A stretch of DNA of 64,000 nucleotides, taken from NCBI GenBank assembly GCA_964587155.1, contig CAZPKF010000006.1:1-64000 (forward strand). Direction: 5' to 3'. Shown here piece by piece: positions 1 to 8,794 of this stretch (position 1 is the first letter of the stretch; every line of letters starts with the position of its first letter). The notes under the pieces were generated by a model, which had not been told where the DNA came from, did not search any database, and worked only from the letters and a program-made list of their open reading frames with translations. Both the position numbers and the translations under genes were made by a program. The DNA comes from Hallerella sp964587155. Lineage in GTDB: Bacteria > Fibrobacterota > Fibrobacteria > Fibrobacterales > Fibrobacteraceae.

Positions 1-44
1 GAATTATACATTCCTCATTTCTAATTCCTAACGCTTCAAAAAAC

Positions 45-52
45 TATTTTTG
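45..52 (+). promoter_or_regulatory. TAnnTTTG-type promoter element of the PspC gene
   Basis: The octamer TATTTTTG fits the TAnnTTTG -7 element described for Bacteroidetes. It ends only 4 nt before the ATG at 57, so transcription should start at or next to the start codon, and no Shine-Dalgarno sequence is present. No convincing upstream -33/-35 element was seen. A leaderless mRNA is inferred. Confidence 0.4.
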
Positions 53-56
53 TTTT

Positions 57-251
57 ATGGTGAAAAAAATTGTTCGGTTGGAATCCGAGAAAAAAATCGC
101 CGGGGTCTGCGCTGGCATCGCAAAATATTTGAATATCGACGTCACCTTGGTGCGCCTGTTCTGGGTTATCGCTACTTTATTTTCAATCGGAACAGGACTT
201 CTCGCCTATATCGCCTGTTGGATTTTGATTCCTAGCGACGAACAGCCGTAA
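57..251 (+). CDS. PspC domain small membrane protein
   Basis: A 64-residue protein made almost entirely of one PspC domain. The N-terminal half contains the typical KKIAGVCAGIAKYL segment followed by a short helix with DVTLVRLFWV, and the C-terminal half is one membrane helix ending in a WILIPSDE-like motif usual for the family. PspC proteins sit in the inner membrane and are linked to envelope stress (phage shock) responses; stand-alone short forms like this are common and their exact role is unknown. There is no Shine-Dalgarno sequence and the promoter element abuts the start. The 3' end overlaps the convergent gene on the other strand by 20 bp. No pspA or pspB is nearby. Confidence 0.85.
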   Translation: MVKKIVRLESEKKIAGVCAGIAKYLNIDVTLVRLFWVIATLFSIGTGLLAYIACWILIPSDEQP

Positions 252-816
252 ACGGAAACGGCGAGCGCCTTTTATAACGCGGGTCTTCCAAGACTCTTGC
301 CCAAAGAATTCCTTTGGCCGCTTCCCGGCGGTTAAATGTCAGGATGGGTGCGGCATTGGATTGAATGCTTTGCGGCTTGTCCGAGACGGCATCAACAGCG
401 GATTCCGTTTGAACTTCCGGAACCGGTTCCCCGACAGGATTCTCCCCCTGTGACACATTCCATGTCGCTGTGAACGGTTCTTTCTGCGGAATCACACTCT
501 GCGGTTCCGGCGTTGCATCGGGAATTTCCGCCACTTCCTCTTCTGGCAAATCCTCTTCTAGCAAGTCTTCTTCTGACAAGTCTTCCCCGTCCAATTTTGC
601 CTGTTCTTCGTGGAATTTTCGAATCAAATCCTGCAAAGAAGGCGGCGCATCAAAGACCTCTTCTGACGACGTCTCCGAGTCGGCTTCCGGATCAAAGATT
701 TCAGGATCATCGTCCGGTAAATCTTTGGGTACTTTGTTCTGCGTGCCGCGTTTTTTGATCCACGCCGCAACCGCTTCAAGACCGACAATCGCCAAAAGGA
801 TGAGAAGACTTTCCAT
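232..816 (-). CDS. Membrane-anchored acidic protein of unknown function
   Basis: A 194-residue protein with one N-terminal hydrophobic helix (about residues 3-18), a short basic stretch (KKRGTQNK), a long Asp/Glu/Pro-rich region (about 30-150) that is probably disordered, and a basic C-terminus with the motif AAKGILWARVLEDPRY. A similar C-terminal REAxxWxxILgpP motif occurs on short membrane proteins of the Bacteroidetes/Fibrobacter group, from memory, but no function is known to me. It starts 20 bp after floA, so it is probably co-transcribed and may work at the same membrane. The predicted topology is an N-terminal anchor with a cytoplasmic acidic tail. Confidence 0.6.
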   Translation of the reverse strand: MESLLILLAIVGLEAVAAWIKKRGTQNKVPKDLPDDDPEIFDPEADSETSSEEVFDAPPSLQDLIRKFHEEQAKLDGEDLSEEDLLEEDLPEEEVAEIPDATPEPQSVIPQKEPFTATWNVSQGENPVGEPVPEVQTESAVDAVSDKPQSIQSNAAPILTFNRREAAKGILWARVLEDPRYKRRSPFPFTAVRR

Positions 817-836
817 GGAAAGTTCCGCGTTTTGAA

Positions 837-1820
837 TTAGGGCTGTTCGGGCTGAGAATTTTCAACCGTTCCCAATTGCGAGCGCATTTGAGTGTCTGCC
901 TGGATATTCTTCAAATTGTAATAATCCATCACTCCGAGACGACCATTCCGCAGAGCGTCCGCTGTAGCCATCGGCACCTGCGCTTCGCTTTCCACCAATT
1001 TCGCCCGCATTTCCATGACTTTCGCTTTCATTTCCTGTTCTGCGGCAAAAGCCATCGCGCGGCGTTCTTCCGCTTTCGCCTGGGCTATTTTCTTGTCCGC
1101 TTCGGCACGGTCCGTTTCTAGGCGCGCCCCGATGTTCAAACCGACATCGACATCGGCAATATCAATGGAAAGAATTTCAAACGCAGTTCCTGCATCAAGT
1201 CCCGATTCCAACACTTTTTTCGAAATCATGTTCGGATTTTCAAGAACATCTTTGTGGCTTTTCGCTCCACCAATCGAAGAGACGATTCCTTCACCGACGC
1301 GGGCAACAACCGTTTCTTCCCCTGCACCGCCGACGAGTTTCTGAATGCTCGCGCGCACCGTGATTCGAGTGACCGCATGCAACTGGATGCCGTCCAAAGC
1401 AACTGCACTGACGCGGGGCGTTTCTATTACTTTGGGGTTTACGGACATTTGCACCGCTTCGAGAACGTTCCTGCCCGCCAAATCAATCGCCGCCGCTTGT
1501 TTGAAGTCCAACTTGATATTGGCTTTATTCGCTGCGATTAACGCCTGCACGACACGGATAACGTTTCCCCCAGACATATAATGCGCTTCGAGGAGATTCG
1601 TGTCGACAGGCATTCCCGCTTTGCAGCTCAAAATGCGGGAATCCACAATTACCTTGGGCGGAACTTTGCGAAGGCGCATTCCGATAAGCGAGAACATGCT
1701 CACGCCGGCGCGAGAGAACAACGCCTGCAACCAAAGACTAAAAAATTTGGCGATGAATGCGAGCAGGACTATGGCGATGATGACGGCCACAATCAAAAGT
1801 AAAATGACAACAGAGTTCAT
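837..1820 (-). CDS. floA: Flotillin-like protein FloA
   Basis: About 327 residues, the normal length for the FloA/UPF0365 family. One N-terminal membrane helix (about residues 3-28, VVILLLIVAVIIAIVLL) is followed by an SPFH/band-7-like domain and a charged helical region rich in Ala-Glu-Lys (ADKKIAQAKAEERRAMA). The family builds membrane-associated oligomers that organise functional microdomains. The ATG at 1820 is chosen over one 14 codons upstream because GAGG lies 5 nt before it and the membrane helix then begins at the N-terminus. Flotillin genes often sit with an NfeD gene; none is seen here, and the downstream neighbour is an uncharacterised acidic membrane protein. Confidence 0.9.
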   Translation of the reverse strand: MNSVVILLLIVAVIIAIVLLAFIAKFFSLWLQALFSRAGVSMFSLIGMRLRKVPPKVIVDSRILSCKAGMPVDTNLLEAHYMSGGNVIRVVQALIAANKANIKLDFKQAAAIDLAGRNVLEAVQMSVNPKVIETPRVSAVALDGIQLHAVTRITVRASIQKLVGGAGEETVVARVGEGIVSSIGGAKSHKDVLENPNMISKKVLESGLDAGTAFEILSIDIADVDVGLNIGARLETDRAEADKKIAQAKAEERRAMAFAAEQEMKAKVMEMRAKLVESEAQVPMATADALRNGRLGVMDYYNLKNIQADTQMRSQLGTVENSQPEQP

Positions 1821-1944
1821 GCAGACCTCGAATCCGTTAAAATTTCCTGTTTTATTATACAAAAATTAATCGATTTCGAAGAATAAAAATCAACAGCGCC
1901 TTCAAATTTCCACCCTCGTTTTAAAATCAGCAAAAATTCTGCGG

Positions 1945-2640
1945 TCAGCCCCATCTTCCACCGGCACCGGTCCAATCCTGCAAGACTCCCAGCGAAATTT
2001 TTTCCTTGTCCAAACACCGGACAGAACCATTTACCACAGCGACATTCTTGACATGCCTCGAAAAAATCGCGCGGTCATGGCTCACGATGACAATCGTCAT
2101 TTTTTCATTGAGAGCCGCCAAAAGTTCATACAGATAATCTTGCCCCCGGGCGTCGATATGGCTAGATGGTTCATCCAAAAAAAGTATCTGCGGATCAGAT
2201 GCCAATGCCCGCGCAATCAGCACCCGTTGCCGTTCTCCGCCAGAAAGTTCCCCCAATCGGCGAGCTGCAAACGACCCGATTTTTACCGTATCGAGAACCT
2301 GACGGATTTTTTCCGGATCCGATTTGTAATTCGGAAGTCCCGTCGCCACCGTCTCTTCGACTGTAATCGGAAACTCCAAATTGCAATTTGTATTTTGCGG
2401 CACATAGCCAGCAGAAATACGGCGCGAAGGCACCTTTTCGCCAAACAGCCGAATTTCTCCCTCTTGAGGTTTGAGAAGTCCAACCAACAATTTCAAAAGC
2501 GTCGTCTTGCCGCCGCCATTCGGACCGACAATCGCCAAAAAGTCGCCCGCTTCCACCGTCAAATTCACATGGGAAAGTACCGGAGCCTTGTCATAGGAAA
2601 AACTCAACTTTCTCACTTCGATGGCCGGAACCGGTTTCAC
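1945..2640 (-). CDS. Metal ABC transporter ATP-binding protein (ZnuC/MntB type)
   Basis: A 231-residue ABC ATPase with Walker A GPNGGGKTTLL (about 39-49), signature LSGGERQRVLIARAL, Walker B ILFLDEPSSHID and switch histidine VSHDR. The length and the SSHID form are typical of zinc/manganese uptake ATPases. The start is GTG with GGAGG 4 nt upstream, and it overlaps the stop codon of the binding-protein gene in a GTGA arrangement, so the two are translationally coupled. It should power uptake of the metal captured by the upstream protein. The matching membrane permease (ZnuB) is not encoded next to it; downstream come 124 bp without a gene and then floA. Confidence 0.88.
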   Translation of the reverse strand: MKPVPAIEVRKLSFSYDKAPVLSHVNLTVEAGDFLAIVGPNGGGKTTLLKLLVGLLKPQEGEIRLFGEKVPSRRISAGYVPQNTNCNLEFPITVEETVATGLPNYKSDPEKIRQVLDTVKIGSFAARRLGELSGGERQRVLIARALASDPQILFLDEPSSHIDARGQDYLYELLAALNEKMTIVIVSHDRAIFSRHVKNVAVVNGSVRCLDKEKISLGVLQDWTGAGGRWG

Positions 2641-3497
2641 TTTTCCTCCGCTGTCAACGCATCCAAAAATTTCAGCAGCTCCGATTCAAAATCATATGCG
2701 AGCGGATCCACAGGCACGATTTTCGCCTGAATTTCCTTGGACAGAGATTCTACGGCCCGGCGGCTGAATTGCGGTTGGACAAAGATCGTCTTGACTTGAA
2801 ATTTTTTCGCCGTACCGATTAGCCGTTGCAAATCCCGCGGTTTGGGTTCTTTGCCGTTCATTTCCACGGCGACTTGATGCAGCCCATAATCCCTGGCCAA
2901 ATATCCATACGAGGGATGGAATACGATGAATGTGCGCTTTTCCTCGGAAAGGTCTTTGACCGCTGCAGTGAATTTTACATCCAATTCAGAAAGCCGTTTG
3001 GAAAACGCTTCGAGATTGGTGCGGTAAACGCCCGCATTCCGGGAATCGGTTTCGACCAAGACAGAACACACATTCGCAGCGACAAGAAGCGCTGTCCGGG
3101 GAGAATTCCAAAGATGCGGGTCGAGTTCAGCCCTTTCTCCGTTTTCGTGAGAATGCTCCTCGTGCATCCACGAGACGCCTTGGGAAATATTCCGGATTTC
3201 GATTCCGGGATTCACACCTTTGAATCGCGGCAGCCAAGCAGCATCGAGGCCCGAGCCGTCGCTCAAGTAAATCGAAGCGGCAGAAAAACTCCGGAGCGTC
3301 GCCGGGCGGGGTTCAAACGTGTGCGGATTTGCGTTGGGAGGCACAAGAGTCACCACGTCAGCCTGATTTCCGGCGATTTCCCGCACAATTTTCGCATACG
3401 GCGAAAGCGTCACGGCAACAGTCAACTTTTTTTCCGGGCTTTCGGCAAAGAGGGAAACGGCACAAAAGAAAATGAGCGGAATTATTAGACGGGACAA
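2637..3497 (-). CDS. Zinc/manganese ABC transporter substrate-binding protein (ZnuA-like)
   Basis: About 286 residues with an N-terminal signal peptide (RLIIPLIFFCAVSLFA) and a cluster A-I metal-binding fold. Visible ligand motifs are NANPHTFEP (first His), a short His-rich segment EEHSHENGE, DPHLWNSP (second His), FHPSYGY and the late acidic ligand region near VDPLAYD. The protein captures Zn(II) or Mn(II) in the periplasm. The TTG at 3497 is preferred to an upstream start because AAGGAG sits 5 nt before it and the signal peptide then has the right length. A TATATTTG promoter element lies about 25 nt upstream. The gene overlaps the ATPase gene by 4 bp. Confidence 0.85.
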   Translation of the reverse strand: MSRLIIPLIFFCAVSLFAESPEKKLTVAVTLSPYAKIVREIAGNQADVVTLVPPNANPHTFEPRPATLRSFSAASIYLSDGSGLDAAWLPRFKGVNPGIEIRNISQGVSWMHEEHSHENGERAELDPHLWNSPRTALLVAANVCSVLVETDSRNAGVYRTNLEAFSKRLSELDVKFTAAVKDLSEEKRTFIVFHPSYGYLARDYGLHQVAVEMNGKEPKPRDLQRLIGTAKKFQVKTIFVQPQFSRRAVESLSKEIQAKIVPVDPLAYDFESELLKFLDALTAEEK

Positions 3498-3521
3498 AGA
3501 ATCTCCTTGATAACGTCTGGG

Positions 3522-3529
3522 CAAATATA
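3522..3529 (-). promoter_or_regulatory. Promoter element of the metal-uptake operon
   Basis: On the minus strand TATATTTG matches TAnnTTTG, with a TTTG 21 nt further upstream, the layout of a Bacteroidetes-type promoter. It lies about 25 nt before the TTG start of the binding-protein gene. No clear Zur-type dyad was seen beside it. Confidence 0.45.
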
Positions 3530-3608
3530 CAAATCGGAAAAGCCTTCACCCAAAAAGAAACTTCTTTTTCTGTCCATCAATATTTATGCAAAAATTCACA
3601 TTTACGCA

Positions 3609-3637
3609 TTGACTTTTCGAAAAATTCTTGTTATATT
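3609..3637 (+). promoter_or_regulatory. Promoter of the MTHFR-family gene
   Basis: TTGACT at 3609-3614 and TATATT at 3632-3637 are separated by 17 nt, a near-consensus housekeeping promoter. Only 6 nt (CCCGCC) separate the -10 hexamer from the ATG at 3644, and there is no Shine-Dalgarno sequence, so the transcript should begin at or beside the start codon (leaderless). Confidence 0.65.
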
Positions 3638-3643
3638 CCCGCC

Positions 3644-4405
3644 ATGAGTTTCAAAAAACCAAAAGAAATCGCCTTGGAACTAGTTCCGCGTTCCCTCGAA
3701 GGAATCTTGGCGGAAGCCAAAGAATCCCTGTTCACGTATCCGTTTGTCACGAGCATCAACGTTCCGGAAATCCGCAAGCTCCCCATCAAATCTTTTGAAC
3801 CTTCCCAACTTTTACTCAAATCGAAAATCCCCACGACGCCGCATTTTCGCCTTATCGACCGTTCCGAAAAAGATCTATTGGAAAAAATTGCGATTCTTGA
3901 AGCCTCTGGAATGACTCAAGTCCTGCTGATAGGCGGAGACCCTCCGACAGATATTCCGGGATTCATCCCTTCGGGACTTTCGACAATCGAAGCCGTCAAA
4001 GCCGTGAAAAGGGAATTTCCCCAAATCAAAATTTATACGGGACTGGATCCTTACCGGAATTCCTTCCGCGAAGAACTCGATTACGCCTTCCGCAAGCAGG
4101 ATGCCGGCAGCGATGGATTTTACACACAACCGTTCTTTTCCGTTGGCATGCTCGAATTGTGGCTAGAACAACTGCCCGACGCGGAAATCTGGTTCGGCAT
4201 CGCCCCCATTTTCACAGAAAAATCCAAACGCTACTGGGAACGCGTGAATAAAGTCGTCCTCCCTCCGAACTTCCGTTTTGACGTGGATTACAATATCCGA
4301 CTGGCAAGGCAGCTTCTCGTGACTATCAACGAAACGCGGCAGCGCGGCTACCTGATGCCCGTTGCAAACGGCGCTCTGGAATATCTCAAGGGAATTTTCG
4401 GCTAA
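3644..4405 (+). CDS. Methylenetetrahydrofolate reductase family protein
   Basis: A 253-residue TIM-barrel protein resembling the MetF/MTHFR family: LELVPRS near the N-terminus (the place of the family's ExxPP), SINVPEIRKL, PHFRLIDRSE, a mid-protein VLLIGGDPP strand-loop equivalent to the canonical GD segment, and DGFYTQPFFS in place of the usual DFxxTQxFF flavin/folate motif. MTHFR reduces methylene-THF to methyl-THF using FAD. The protein is shorter than classical MetF (about 290) and several core residues differ, so it may be a divergent relative or act on another C1 carrier. It is a single-gene unit with its own promoter and terminator. Confidence 0.7.
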   Translation: MSFKKPKEIALELVPRSLEGILAEAKESLFTYPFVTSINVPEIRKLPIKSFEPSQLLLKSKIPTTPHFRLIDRSEKDLLEKIAILEASGMTQVLLIGGDPPTDIPGFIPSGLSTIEAVKAVKREFPQIKIYTGLDPYRNSFREELDYAFRKQDAGSDGFYTQPFFSVGMLELWLEQLPDAEIWFGIAPIFTEKSKRYWERVNKVVLPPNFRFDVDYNIRLARQLLVTINETRQRGYLMPVANGALEYLKGIFG

Positions 4406-4429
4406 CCGTTTTTCGCTTTCAAGGCATTA

Positions 4430-4454
4430 AAAAGTCCCGCTGCGCGGGACTTTT
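4430..4454. terminator. Bidirectional rho-independent terminator
   Basis: A perfect 11-bp stem (AAAAGTCCCGC with GCGGGACTTTT) around a 3-nt loop, with A and T tracts on the two sides. It serves the MTHFR-family gene on the plus strand and the convergent lipoprotein gene on the minus strand. Confidence 0.9.
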
Positions 4455-4471
4455 CGTTTGAGGGCAAAACT

Positions 4472-5053
4472 TTATTTTTTTTGAACTTCTTTTTTGTAAT
4501 TTTCCGCAGCTTCATTCATCCGTTTTTGCATATCGGCACTTTGTGCGCGCAGCATGAATTCTTGATTTTCTTCGGAGGCCTTTTGCAAAGCGGCTGCCAA
4601 TTTAGCAGGATCCATGGCGACCAAAACGTAAATCTTGTATTGGCCGCTTTCTTCGTTGAATTGCGTTATCGTGCGGACAACGTTCGCTCCGACAAGTTCC
4701 TGTTCCGTGTATTCGTTCGCCTTTTCTTCCCAAATTTTAAGGGCATTCCCATCGACATTTTTACCGTATTGTTCTTTGTAACGGTTCACTTGGGTTTTCG
4801 TCGCCGTCGCCAAAGCAGCGCGAGCTTCATCGGCAGCCTGAGTCCGAGCGATCATTTCATCATTAGAAATGGCCATTCCTACCGCCGAGGGAATATCCTT
4901 TTCCGAAAGTTCCGAACGGTATTCTTCCAATTGAGATGCGGGCGTTTCCACCGTTTTGAACCCACCTTCGGACGCTTTCTGAGCAGAGCCTGCGCAACCG
5001 GCAAAGACAGAGACTCCCACAGCGGCGAAACATACAGCCATCATTTTCTTCAT
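4472..5053 (-). CDS. LPP20-like lipoprotein
   Basis: A 193-residue protein with a lipoprotein signal (MKKMMAVCFAAVGVSVFAGC, lipidated Cys at 20). The mature part has an LPP20-like layout: a helix with EMIARTQAADEARAALA, a central Gln/Glu-rich helix, a strand segment VVRTITQF, and YKIYVLVAMDPAKL, followed by a long charged C-terminal helix. Proteins of this kind are outer-membrane or periplasm-facing lipoproteins of unknown biochemical function. The start has AAGGAG 6 nt upstream, and a TATATT -10 element lies about 40 bp before it. It converges on the MTHFR-family gene and shares its terminator. Confidence 0.75.
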   Translation of the reverse strand: MKKMMAVCFAAVGVSVFAGCAGSAQKASEGGFKTVETPASQLEEYRSELSEKDIPSAVGMAISNDEMIARTQAADEARAALATATKTQVNRYKEQYGKNVDGNALKIWEEKANEYTEQELVGANVVRTITQFNEESGQYKIYVLVAMDPAKLAAALQKASEENQEFMLRAQSADMQKRMNEAAENYKKEVQKK

Positions 5054-5116
5054 AAAAACTCCTTTCCTACTGGGATAGATGCTTTCAATATAACAATTTC
5101 AAGGCAATCCGAGCAA

Positions 5117-8100
5117 TCACTTTTCGTGAAGTTCGAGTGCCACCGCATCATCGAGTTTGACAGACGCTATCCGGGAAATTCCCTTGATTTCCTGAGTCAC
5201 ACCGTAAAGCATATCGGCGGCGGCCATCGTCCGCTTGTTGTGTGTCACCAAAATGAACTGCGTCTGATTCGAAAAATGGCGCAGCAATTCCATGAAACGC
5301 CCAATATTCGCGTCATCAAGCGGTCCATCGACTTCGTCCAAAACGCAATACGGCGACGGCTTTTCCATGTAAATGGCGAACAGGAGCGATACTGCGGTCA
5401 AGGCGCGTTCGCCGCCGGAAAGGGCTGTCACGCCGCGCATTTTCTTTCCCGTTGGCCGGGCATTCACTTCGATAGCGGCTTCGAGAGGATCGGCGCCCTC
5501 CTGCAGGGAAAGACGCGCTTCGCCGTTAATCATGATGCGGCTGAAAACTTCTTGGAAATTTTTCTGAATTTTATGGAATGTGGCAAGGAACCGGTCTTGG
5601 GCGATGCCATCCAACTTGGCGATGGTCCGCTCCAAAGAGGCACGCGCCTTGTCCAAATCATCAAACTCTTTTTCGACTTCGGCCAGGCGGACTTTTTGCG
5701 CTTCGAAATCTTCCATGATATCGACATCGACAGGTCCCAAATTCCGGATTTGCGTCCGCAATTCGGAGATTTCCTTTTTGGCAGCCTTTTCTTCGTATTC
5801 CACGCGGGGAACGTCTTCCGCATGATCCACGTCGACTTCCCATTCGCTGAACACGCGTTCCCGCAAACGGTCGATGTTCGCACCCAACGCATTAATCCGG
5901 AGCATCACATCGTTGATGTCGTCCGAGCGTTTCAAAAGGCCGGAATTGATGTTGCGCACTTCGGAACGCCAATCGTTAATGTCGCCGGCGACAATGTTAT
6001 ACCGTTCCCGCGCTTCATCGCGTTCCGCTTCTTTTTTGCGGAGTTCCCCGTCCTGTTCCTGGATTCTGTCCGCCAGTTCCTTTTCCTTGGCAAGGAGTTC
6101 TTCCCTTTTCAATCCGACTTGCGAAATTTCTTCCCGGCGACCAGATACGATGTCTTTGAAAACGCCGATTTGATCGCTGATGGAACTTATCCGGGAACGC
6201 TTTTCCTGAAGTTTCGATTGAGTCTGTCCGAGTTCGGCCCTCAACAAGCGGACGTCTTCTTCCTTGTCTTTGCAGATTCGGTCTTTTTCTGAAAGGGAAT
6301 CCATGACTGCCGCGTATTCTTTTTCTATTGCGTCGGATTCGCTTTCTGCATTTGCAAGATCCGCGTCATCAAGGCGGCGCGTTTCGGCTTCGCTAATCCG
6401 GGATTCGGCATCTTTCAAATTGTCTTCGATGTTCGAAAGCCGCCTGTCCGTATCCGCCAACATATCGCGGTGGATTTTTTCCGCTGCACTTCCGGAACGA
6501 ATCCGCTCATTCGCTTCCCGGATGGATTCTTCGGTTTCGGAAAGCATGGTGCGCGATTCTTCCAAACGTTCCGAAATCCGCTCCCGTTCATCGGAACTTT
6601 TTTCCAGTTCCGACCGGATGTTTTGAAGTTCCGCAAGGTCTTTTTCGACTTCCGCCTTGCGTGAAAGAATGCCGGGCGATTCGCTTTTCCCATGACCGCC
6701 AAAAGCCAAACCCGACGAAGAAACGTAACGTCCGTCAACGGTGAGGAACCAAAAATCTTCTGCGGAAAATTCAGCCGCGAGAGATTTTGCCGTTGCGAAG
6801 TTTTCAACAAGAATCGTCCGGGAAAGGAGGCGGTCTACCAATCGCCGCAACGAGGCATCCACATGGACAAATCGGGAAGCAGCGCCAATGACTCCGGGCC
6901 GATTGGGAAATTCTTCGCTGACGGCAACAGGGCCGTTTTCAAAAGCGACAAAAGAAGTTCCCGCCTGCGCACCATCCAACGCATCCAACAGGCCATCAAC
7001 CGTCGCCGGAGAACTTGCGACAACGGCGTTCAACGCCCTGCCAAGCGCAAATTCAACCGCATCCGCATATGCGGGCTCCACCGTGAGCAAAGAACCCAAA
7101 AGCCCTTTTACTTCGGCTGTTTTGGCGTTCATCAAAAAGTCCGCTCCCGCTCCGGCATCCGCATCCATATTCTGTAAAACTTCTATCCGGGATTCTAGTC
7201 CGGCAGCACGGGTCCTGAACGAGGCTATGCGGGAATCTTCGGAGGAGAGCGCGGCGGAAAGATTTTCAATTTCTTCTTGTTGGACATTTTTGCGCTCTTC
7301 GAGAATTTCTATTTCCGATTGCGCTTCTTCGATTCCCTGCGAAATGGACGATAGAGTTTCTTCCGATTCGGCTTTTTTCCGTTCCAATTCAGAAGTTTCC
7401 GCATTCAATTTGTCCAAACTGGACCGGAGCAAGTCCGCTTCCGCATCTTGGCGCTGCCAACGGGAACGGAGGTCATTCGCCTTGTTCAAACAGACGATTC
7501 GCTTGTCAGAAAGCGACCGGGATTCTTCGCGCAACGCATCGACATCATCGCGCAAAACTTGAAGCGCTTCTTCTTCGCGAGAAAGTTCCCGCTCCTTTTC
7601 GGAAAGAAAATCCTCGGAGCCCATTTCCCGCGTTTCCAATTCCAGAGCTTCCTTTTCCCGGGAAAGTTCCGCGATCCGGTTTTCCGCATCCGCGATTTCC
7701 CCATTGTATTTCTGGATGTTCATATCCGCAACGCCCTGCTGGTCGCGGTTGTTCGTCAGTTCATTGTTTAAATCCCTGTATTCCAGTTCACGCCGCTTCA
7801 CCTCAGATTCCAATTGTCTGAGGTTTTCTTCATCATCCGAAATCAAAAGCGAGCGTTCGGCGATTTTCGCTTCTAATTCCGTGAGGCGCGTTTTGTCGGA
7901 CTCCTGTTCGTGCTCAAGTCTTGTCCGCGAATCCGTCAGAATGGAAAGGTTCTTGCGGGCGTCCGCGTGGGTGTCTAGGCTCACCGAAAGATCTAATTCG
8001 CGCAGCCTAGAACGAAGGCGTTTCCATTCTTCCGCTTTGGCTGCCCGTTTTTCGTATTGGCGGACTGCAGTGCGTTCATGGCGCAAATTGTCTTCGACGC

Positions 8101-8671
8101 GTTCCATGTCGGAACGGACTCGTTCGAGCTGTCCCAATGTCTCCTTGCGCTGCTTTTTATACTTGCTCACTCCGGCTGCTTCTTCAAAAAGAGTACGGCG
8201 ATATTCCGGGCTGTCGGCGAGGACATTGCGAATCATCGTTTCGTTCATCTGGGAATAATTCCCAGAGCCTAATCCGGAATCAAAAAAGAGGTTTTGAATA
8301 TCCTTTAAGCGGCATTCCTGATTGTTGATAAGATATTCGGTGAGTCCGTCGCGATGGGCGCGGCGCGTGACCATCACTTCGGAATATTCCGAAGCCAAGT
8401 TTCCGTCTGAATTGTCAATGACCAGGGAAACTTCGGCAATGCTCATCGCCGCGCGTTCTTCTGTCCCCGAAAAGATGACGCTTTGCATTTTGTCCATGCG
8501 AAGGACCGATGCGCGCTGTTCACCCAACACCCAACGAATCGCGTCGACAATATTGGACTTGCCCGCTCCATTCGGACCGACAACGGCCGTGAGACCGTTT
8601 CCCGGAAACGTGATTTCCGTGCGCTGCGCAAAAGACTTGAATCCAAAAATTTTGAGTTTGGTGATTTTCAT
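5117..8671 (-). CDS. smc: Chromosome segregation ATPase SMC
   Basis: A full-length 1184-residue SMC protein. Walker A VGPNGAGKSN is at about 31-40; two long coiled-coil arms flank a hinge domain (about 505-680, containing EVKGLLGSL and GTSFVAFENG); the C-terminal head has signature LSGGERAL (about 1084) and Walker B VLDEVDGPLDDAN (about 1108-1120). SMC with ScpA and ScpB forms condensin, which compacts and helps segregate the chromosome; scpA and scpB are not in this window. The start codon overlaps the stop of a possible 31-codon ORF upstream. Large open frames antisense to this gene are shadows. Confidence 0.97.
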   Translation of the reverse strand: MKITKLKIFGFKSFAQRTEITFPGNGLTAVVGPNGAGKSNIVDAIRWVLGEQRASVLRMDKMQSVIFSGTEERAAMSIAEVSLVIDNSDGNLASEYSEVMVTRRAHRDGLTEYLINNQECRLKDIQNLFFDSGLGSGNYSQMNETMIRNVLADSPEYRRTLFEEAAGVSKYKKQRKETLGQLERVRSDMERVEDNLRHERTAVRQYEKRAAKAEEWKRLRSRLRELDLSVSLDTHADARKNLSILTDSRTRLEHEQESDKTRLTELEAKIAERSLLISDDEENLRQLESEVKRRELEYRDLNNELTNNRDQQGVADMNIQKYNGEIADAENRIAELSREKEALELETREMGSEDFLSEKERELSREEEALQVLRDDVDALREESRSLSDKRIVCLNKANDLRSRWQRQDAEADLLRSSLDKLNAETSELERKKAESEETLSSISQGIEEAQSEIEILEERKNVQQEEIENLSAALSSEDSRIASFRTRAAGLESRIEVLQNMDADAGAGADFLMNAKTAEVKGLLGSLLTVEPAYADAVEFALGRALNAVVASSPATVDGLLDALDGAQAGTSFVAFENGPVAVSEEFPNRPGVIGAASRFVHVDASLRRLVDRLLSRTILVENFATAKSLAAEFSAEDFWFLTVDGRYVSSSGLAFGGHGKSESPGILSRKAEVEKDLAELQNIRSELEKSSDERERISERLEESRTMLSETEESIREANERIRSGSAAEKIHRDMLADTDRRLSNIEDNLKDAESRISEAETRRLDDADLANAESESDAIEKEYAAVMDSLSEKDRICKDKEEDVRLLRAELGQTQSKLQEKRSRISSISDQIGVFKDIVSGRREEISQVGLKREELLAKEKELADRIQEQDGELRKKEAERDEARERYNIVAGDINDWRSEVRNINSGLLKRSDDINDVMLRINALGANIDRLRERVFSEWEVDVDHAEDVPRVEYEEKAAKKEISELRTQIRNLGPVDVDIMEDFEAQKVRLAEVEKEFDDLDKARASLERTIAKLDGIAQDRFLATFHKIQKNFQEVFSRIMINGEARLSLQEGADPLEAAIEVNARPTGKKMRGVTALSGGERALTAVSLLFAIYMEKPSPYCVLDEVDGPLDDANIGRFMELLRHFSNQTQFILVTHNKRTMAAADMLYGVTQEIKGISRIASVKLDDAVALELHEK

Positions 8672-8763
8672 TTTGAACCGTCCTCCAAAACGATGCGGAC
8701 ATTTCCCACCTTGAGGGCGTTTGCCAAATTCAGAATTTTGAAATGTTCTATGGACAGATTCAT
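8668..8763 (-). CDS. Possible 31-residue ORF coupled to smc
   Basis: An ATG at 8763 opens a 31-codon frame whose TGA overlaps the smc start in an ATGA arrangement. The peptide contains IEHFKILNLANALKVGNV, a plausible amphipathic helix, and the same frame stays open upstream into the preceding lipoprotein gene, where GTG and TTG codons exist but lack a good ribosome-binding site. The overlap suggests translational coupling to smc, either as a real small protein or simply as a leader ORF. I do not recognise it. Confidence 0.3.
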   Translation of the reverse strand: MNLSIEHFKILNLANALKVGNVRIVLEDGSK

Positions 8764-8794
8764 GGATGCGGTAAAGCCTTTTTCAATGTAAAAT

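Noticed and set aside
4481..6292. 603-codon plus-strand open frame
   Set aside because: It is antisense to the lipoprotein and smc genes, which have strong family motifs and ribosome-binding sites; its product is a low-complexity shadow.
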